Assembly (NCBI RefSeq): GCF_020217425.1
Contig: NZ_CP084090.1
Coordinates: 744,001 to 808,000 of the forward strand
Direction of reading: 5' to 3'
Source of the DNA: Halomicrobium urmianum
GTDB lineage: Archaea; Halobacteriota; Halobacteria; Halobacteriales; Haloarculaceae
DNA length: 64,000 nt
A program made the position numbers and the translations under genes. The notes below the pieces were generated by a model, which worked only from the letters and a program-made list of their open reading frames with translations, made no database searches and had not been told where the DNA came from. Below, in pieces: positions 62,098 through 64,000 of this stretch; the first letter of the stretch is position 1; every line of letters begins with the position of its first letter.

Positions 62098-64000
62098 ATG
62101 GGACCGTCCGACTCGGCGCCGGTGGGCCGGGACGACGTCCGGCACCTCTTCTCGCGGGTAGAGGAACCCGGCACGCCGTACACGACGACCGAAGTGGCGG
62201 AGCGGCTGCGATGTCGGCCGGAGGCGGCCGATCGGACCCTGTCGGCGCTCGCGGACCGCGGCGAGCTGCGGAGCAGAGAGACCGACGACGGCAACCGCCT
62301 CTGGTGGCAGCCGATCGAGGACCCGGACGTGGCCGAGGGGGAGCCCCGGCTTCGGGAGTTCGGCGCCTTCGTGAGCGCCGTCGAGGACTACGCCATCTTC
62401 ATGCTCGATCCCGACGGCACCGTCGCCAGCTGGAACCAGGGCGCCAGGCGGATCAAGGGGTACGAAGAGGAGGACATCGTCGGCCAGCACTTCTCGACGT
62501 TCTACACCGAGGAGGACAGAGCCGAAGACGTGCCGGAGGCGAACATCAAAAAGGCCGCCGAGCGGGGCCGCGTCGAGGACGAGGGGTGGCGCGTCCGCGC
62601 CGACGGGTCGCGGTTCTGGGCGAACGTCGTCATCACCGCCATCTACGACGTCGACGGCACGCTCCAGGGGTTTACCAAGGTCACCCGCGACATGACCGAG
62701 CAGCGGGAGTACGAGCTCCAGCTCCGCAAGGAGCGGGATCTGACCGAGCAGATCTTCGAGACCGTCCCCGTCAGCGTCTGCGTGATCGACGCCGACGGAA
62801 CCTTCCTGCGGGCCAACCAGCGGGCGCTCGACCTCCTCGACGTCGATCAGGCCGGCCTGGGGGAGCAGTCGATCGACGACTGGGGCCTGTACGACGGCGA
62901 GGGCGAGCGGGTGCCGGTCGAGCAGCGGCCGTGGTCGCGGGTCGCGGAGACGGGACGGCCCGTCTACGACGTCCAGTGTCGGTCCACCCGCGAGCCCGGC
63001 GGTCAGTGGTACTCGGTCAACGCGGCGCCGCTGGAGGGCGACCTCTCCGGGGACGCCGACATCGTGGTCGTCATCGAGGACATCACCGACCAGAAGGAGC
63101 GCGAACAGCAGCTCGAACAGCGGAAGACGGAACTGGAGACCGAACTGAGCGGCATCCTGGGGCGCATCTCCGACGCCTTCTTCGCGCTCGACGAGGAGTG
63201 GCAGTTCACCCACCTCAACGAACACGCGGCGGAGCTGTTCCGGCACTCCGAGGACGACCTCACCGGGCGGTCCTTCTGGGAGGTGTTTCCGGAGTGGTCC
63301 GACGGGCAGCTCTGGGAGCGGTTCCACGAGGCGATGGACACGCAGGAGCCCGCCAGCTTCGAGCTGTACGACGAGGAGCTGGACGTGTGGCTCGAGTACA
63401 ACGTCTACCCCTCCGAGACGGGGCTGTCCATCTACGCCCACGACATCACCGACCGCCGGGAGTACCAGCGCCGGCTCGAGGAGTCCAACGAGCGACTCGA
63501 ACAGTTCGCGTACGCCGCCTCCCACGACCTCCAGGAGCCCCTTCGAATGGTCTCCAGCTACCTCCAGCTGATCGAGCGCCGCTACGCGGCGGAACTGGGC
63601 GACGAGGGCCGGGAGTTCATCGAGTTCGCGGTCGACGGCGCCGACCGCATGCGCGACATGATCGACGGCCTCCTCGCGTACTCCCGGGTCGAGACGCGCG
63701 GCGAGCCGTTCGAGCCAGTGGACCTCGACGACGTCCTCGCGGACGTGCGCGAGGACCTTCAGATGAAGGTCGCCGAGAGCGACGCCGAGATCACCGTCGG
63801 GACGCTGCCGACCGTCGAGGGCGACCGCGGCCAGCTGCGGCAGGTGCTCCAGAACCTGATCGACAACGCCATCGAGTACAGCGGCGACGCGCCGCCACGC
63901 GTCCACGTCGACGCGGAGCGCGTGGCGCGAGGCGCCTCGAATCGGAGCGGCGACGCCGCGGAGAGCGGCGGTGAGTGGGTCGTCTCGATCAGCGACGAGG
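62098..64000 (+). CDS. Multi-PAS histidine kinase, 3' end outside window
   Basis: At least 634 residues from ATG 62098 (MGPSDSAPVGRDD), open to the end of the window. A winged-helix-like N-terminus (about 25-75, TTTEVAERLRCRPEAADRTLSALADRG) precedes three PAS domains (about 85-200, 215-335 and 350-455). HisKA has phospho-acceptor His476 (AASHDLQEPLR). The ATPase N-box (LQNLIDNAIEYSG) is present but the G-boxes lie beyond the end. The presence of a DNA-binding-like domain on a kinase is unusual but seen in haloarchaea. No receiver is visible. Confidence 0.9.
   Translation, partial: MGPSDSAPVGRDDVRHLFSRVEEPGTPYTTTEVAERLRCRPEAADRTLSALADRGELRSRETDDGNRLWWQPIEDPDVAEGEPRLREFGAFVSAVEDYAIFMLDPDGTVASWNQGARRIKGYEEEDIVGQHFSTFYTEEDRAEDVPEANIKKAAERGRVEDEGWRVRADGSRFWANVVITAIYDVDGTLQGFTKVTRDMTEQREYELQLRKERDLTEQIFETVPVSVCVIDADGTFLRANQRALDLLDVDQAGLGEQSIDDWGLYDGEGERVPVEQRPWSRVAETGRPVYDVQCRSTREPGGQWYSVNAAPLEGDLSGDADIVVVIEDITDQKEREQQLEQRKTELETELSGILGRISDAFFALDEEWQFTHLNEHAAELFRHSEDDLTGRSFWEVFPEWSDGQLWERFHEAMDTQEPASFELYDEELDVWLEYNVYPSETGLSIYAHDITDRREYQRRLEESNERLEQFAYAASHDLQEPLRMVSSYLQLIERRYAAELGDEGREFIEFAVDGADRMRDMIDGLLAYSRVETRGEPFEPVDLDDVLADVREDLQMKVAESDAEITVGTLPTVEGDRGQLRQVLQNLIDNAIEYSGDAPPRVHVDAERVARGASNRSGDAAESGGEWVVSISDE

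Noticed and set aside
62040-63974. 644-codon Arg-rich plus-strand frame over the last kinase gene
   Set aside because: The frame from ATG 62098 carries PAS, HisKA and ATPase motifs; this frame is its shadow.

Overview
The window is a piece of a haloarchaeal (class Halobacteria) chromosome. The DNA is very GC-rich and the predicted proteins are strongly acidic (Asp/Glu-rich). Several genes have a TATA-like box about 25-30 bases before the start codon and no room for a leader. The gene content is archaeal: GatD, Pus10, a SAMP1-like ubiquitin-like modifier, two CheF paralogues, a split GMP synthase and Tat signal peptides on secreted enzymes. I cannot name a genus from the sequence alone.

Layout. 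1-2456: end of a beta-propeller protein, a small protein and a histidine kinase broken by a one-base frameshift. 2521-3028: a non-coding element bounded by hairpins. 3118-10517: nucleotide synthesis genes (DUF7126-like protein, guaA B subunit, pyrG), with three secreted dockerin-tagged hydrolases between guaA and pyrG: a GH16 glucanase with an in-frame TGA, a GH10 xylanase and an alpha/beta hydrolase. 10663-20432: small hydrolase, PspA-like protein, membrane and surface proteins, an ABC-2 exporter, thrS and a universal stress protein. 20444-25678: a surface-fibre-like locus with a DUF5305 protein, two DUF1102-like secreted proteins and a frameshifted SipW-type signal peptidase. 25762-28384: gamma-carbonic-anhydrase-like gene, a TnpB element whose TnpB lacks the usual RuvC-II glutamate, and a second hairpin-bounded non-coding element related to the first. 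28385-35647: glutamate-cysteine-ligase-like protein, the dgcN-dgcA pair for D-glutamate, a membrane-anchored winged-helix regulator between two secreted proteins, and a Vms1-like protein.

35915-45081: secreted low-complexity protein, ArsR-like regulator, subtilase, gatD, SAMP1-like gene and two RCK_C (TrkA-C) membrane proteins. 45135-48356: two more hairpin-bounded elements, a 5'-truncated MazF/PemK-like gene and an intact antitoxin/toxin-like pair. 48406-57512: glmS with a GlmU-like partner, two cheF genes, uppP, pus10, and a Bmp-type binding protein whose ABC transporter genes have collapsed to a deletion scar. 57645-64000: aldo/keto reductase, AlkP/sulfatase-superfamily protein with a GtrA-like membrane protein, an apparently intact TnpB element, and a multi-PAS histidine kinase that runs off the end.

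The most unusual content is the set of IS200/IS605-related structures: two tnpB elements and four tnpB-less hairpin-bounded elements in 64 kb. Two of the latter share a conserved core that may be a structured RNA. Three genes carry single-base lesions (near 1272, 4891 and 24674), which may be real decay or assembly error. No tRNA, rRNA or CRISPR array was recognised.
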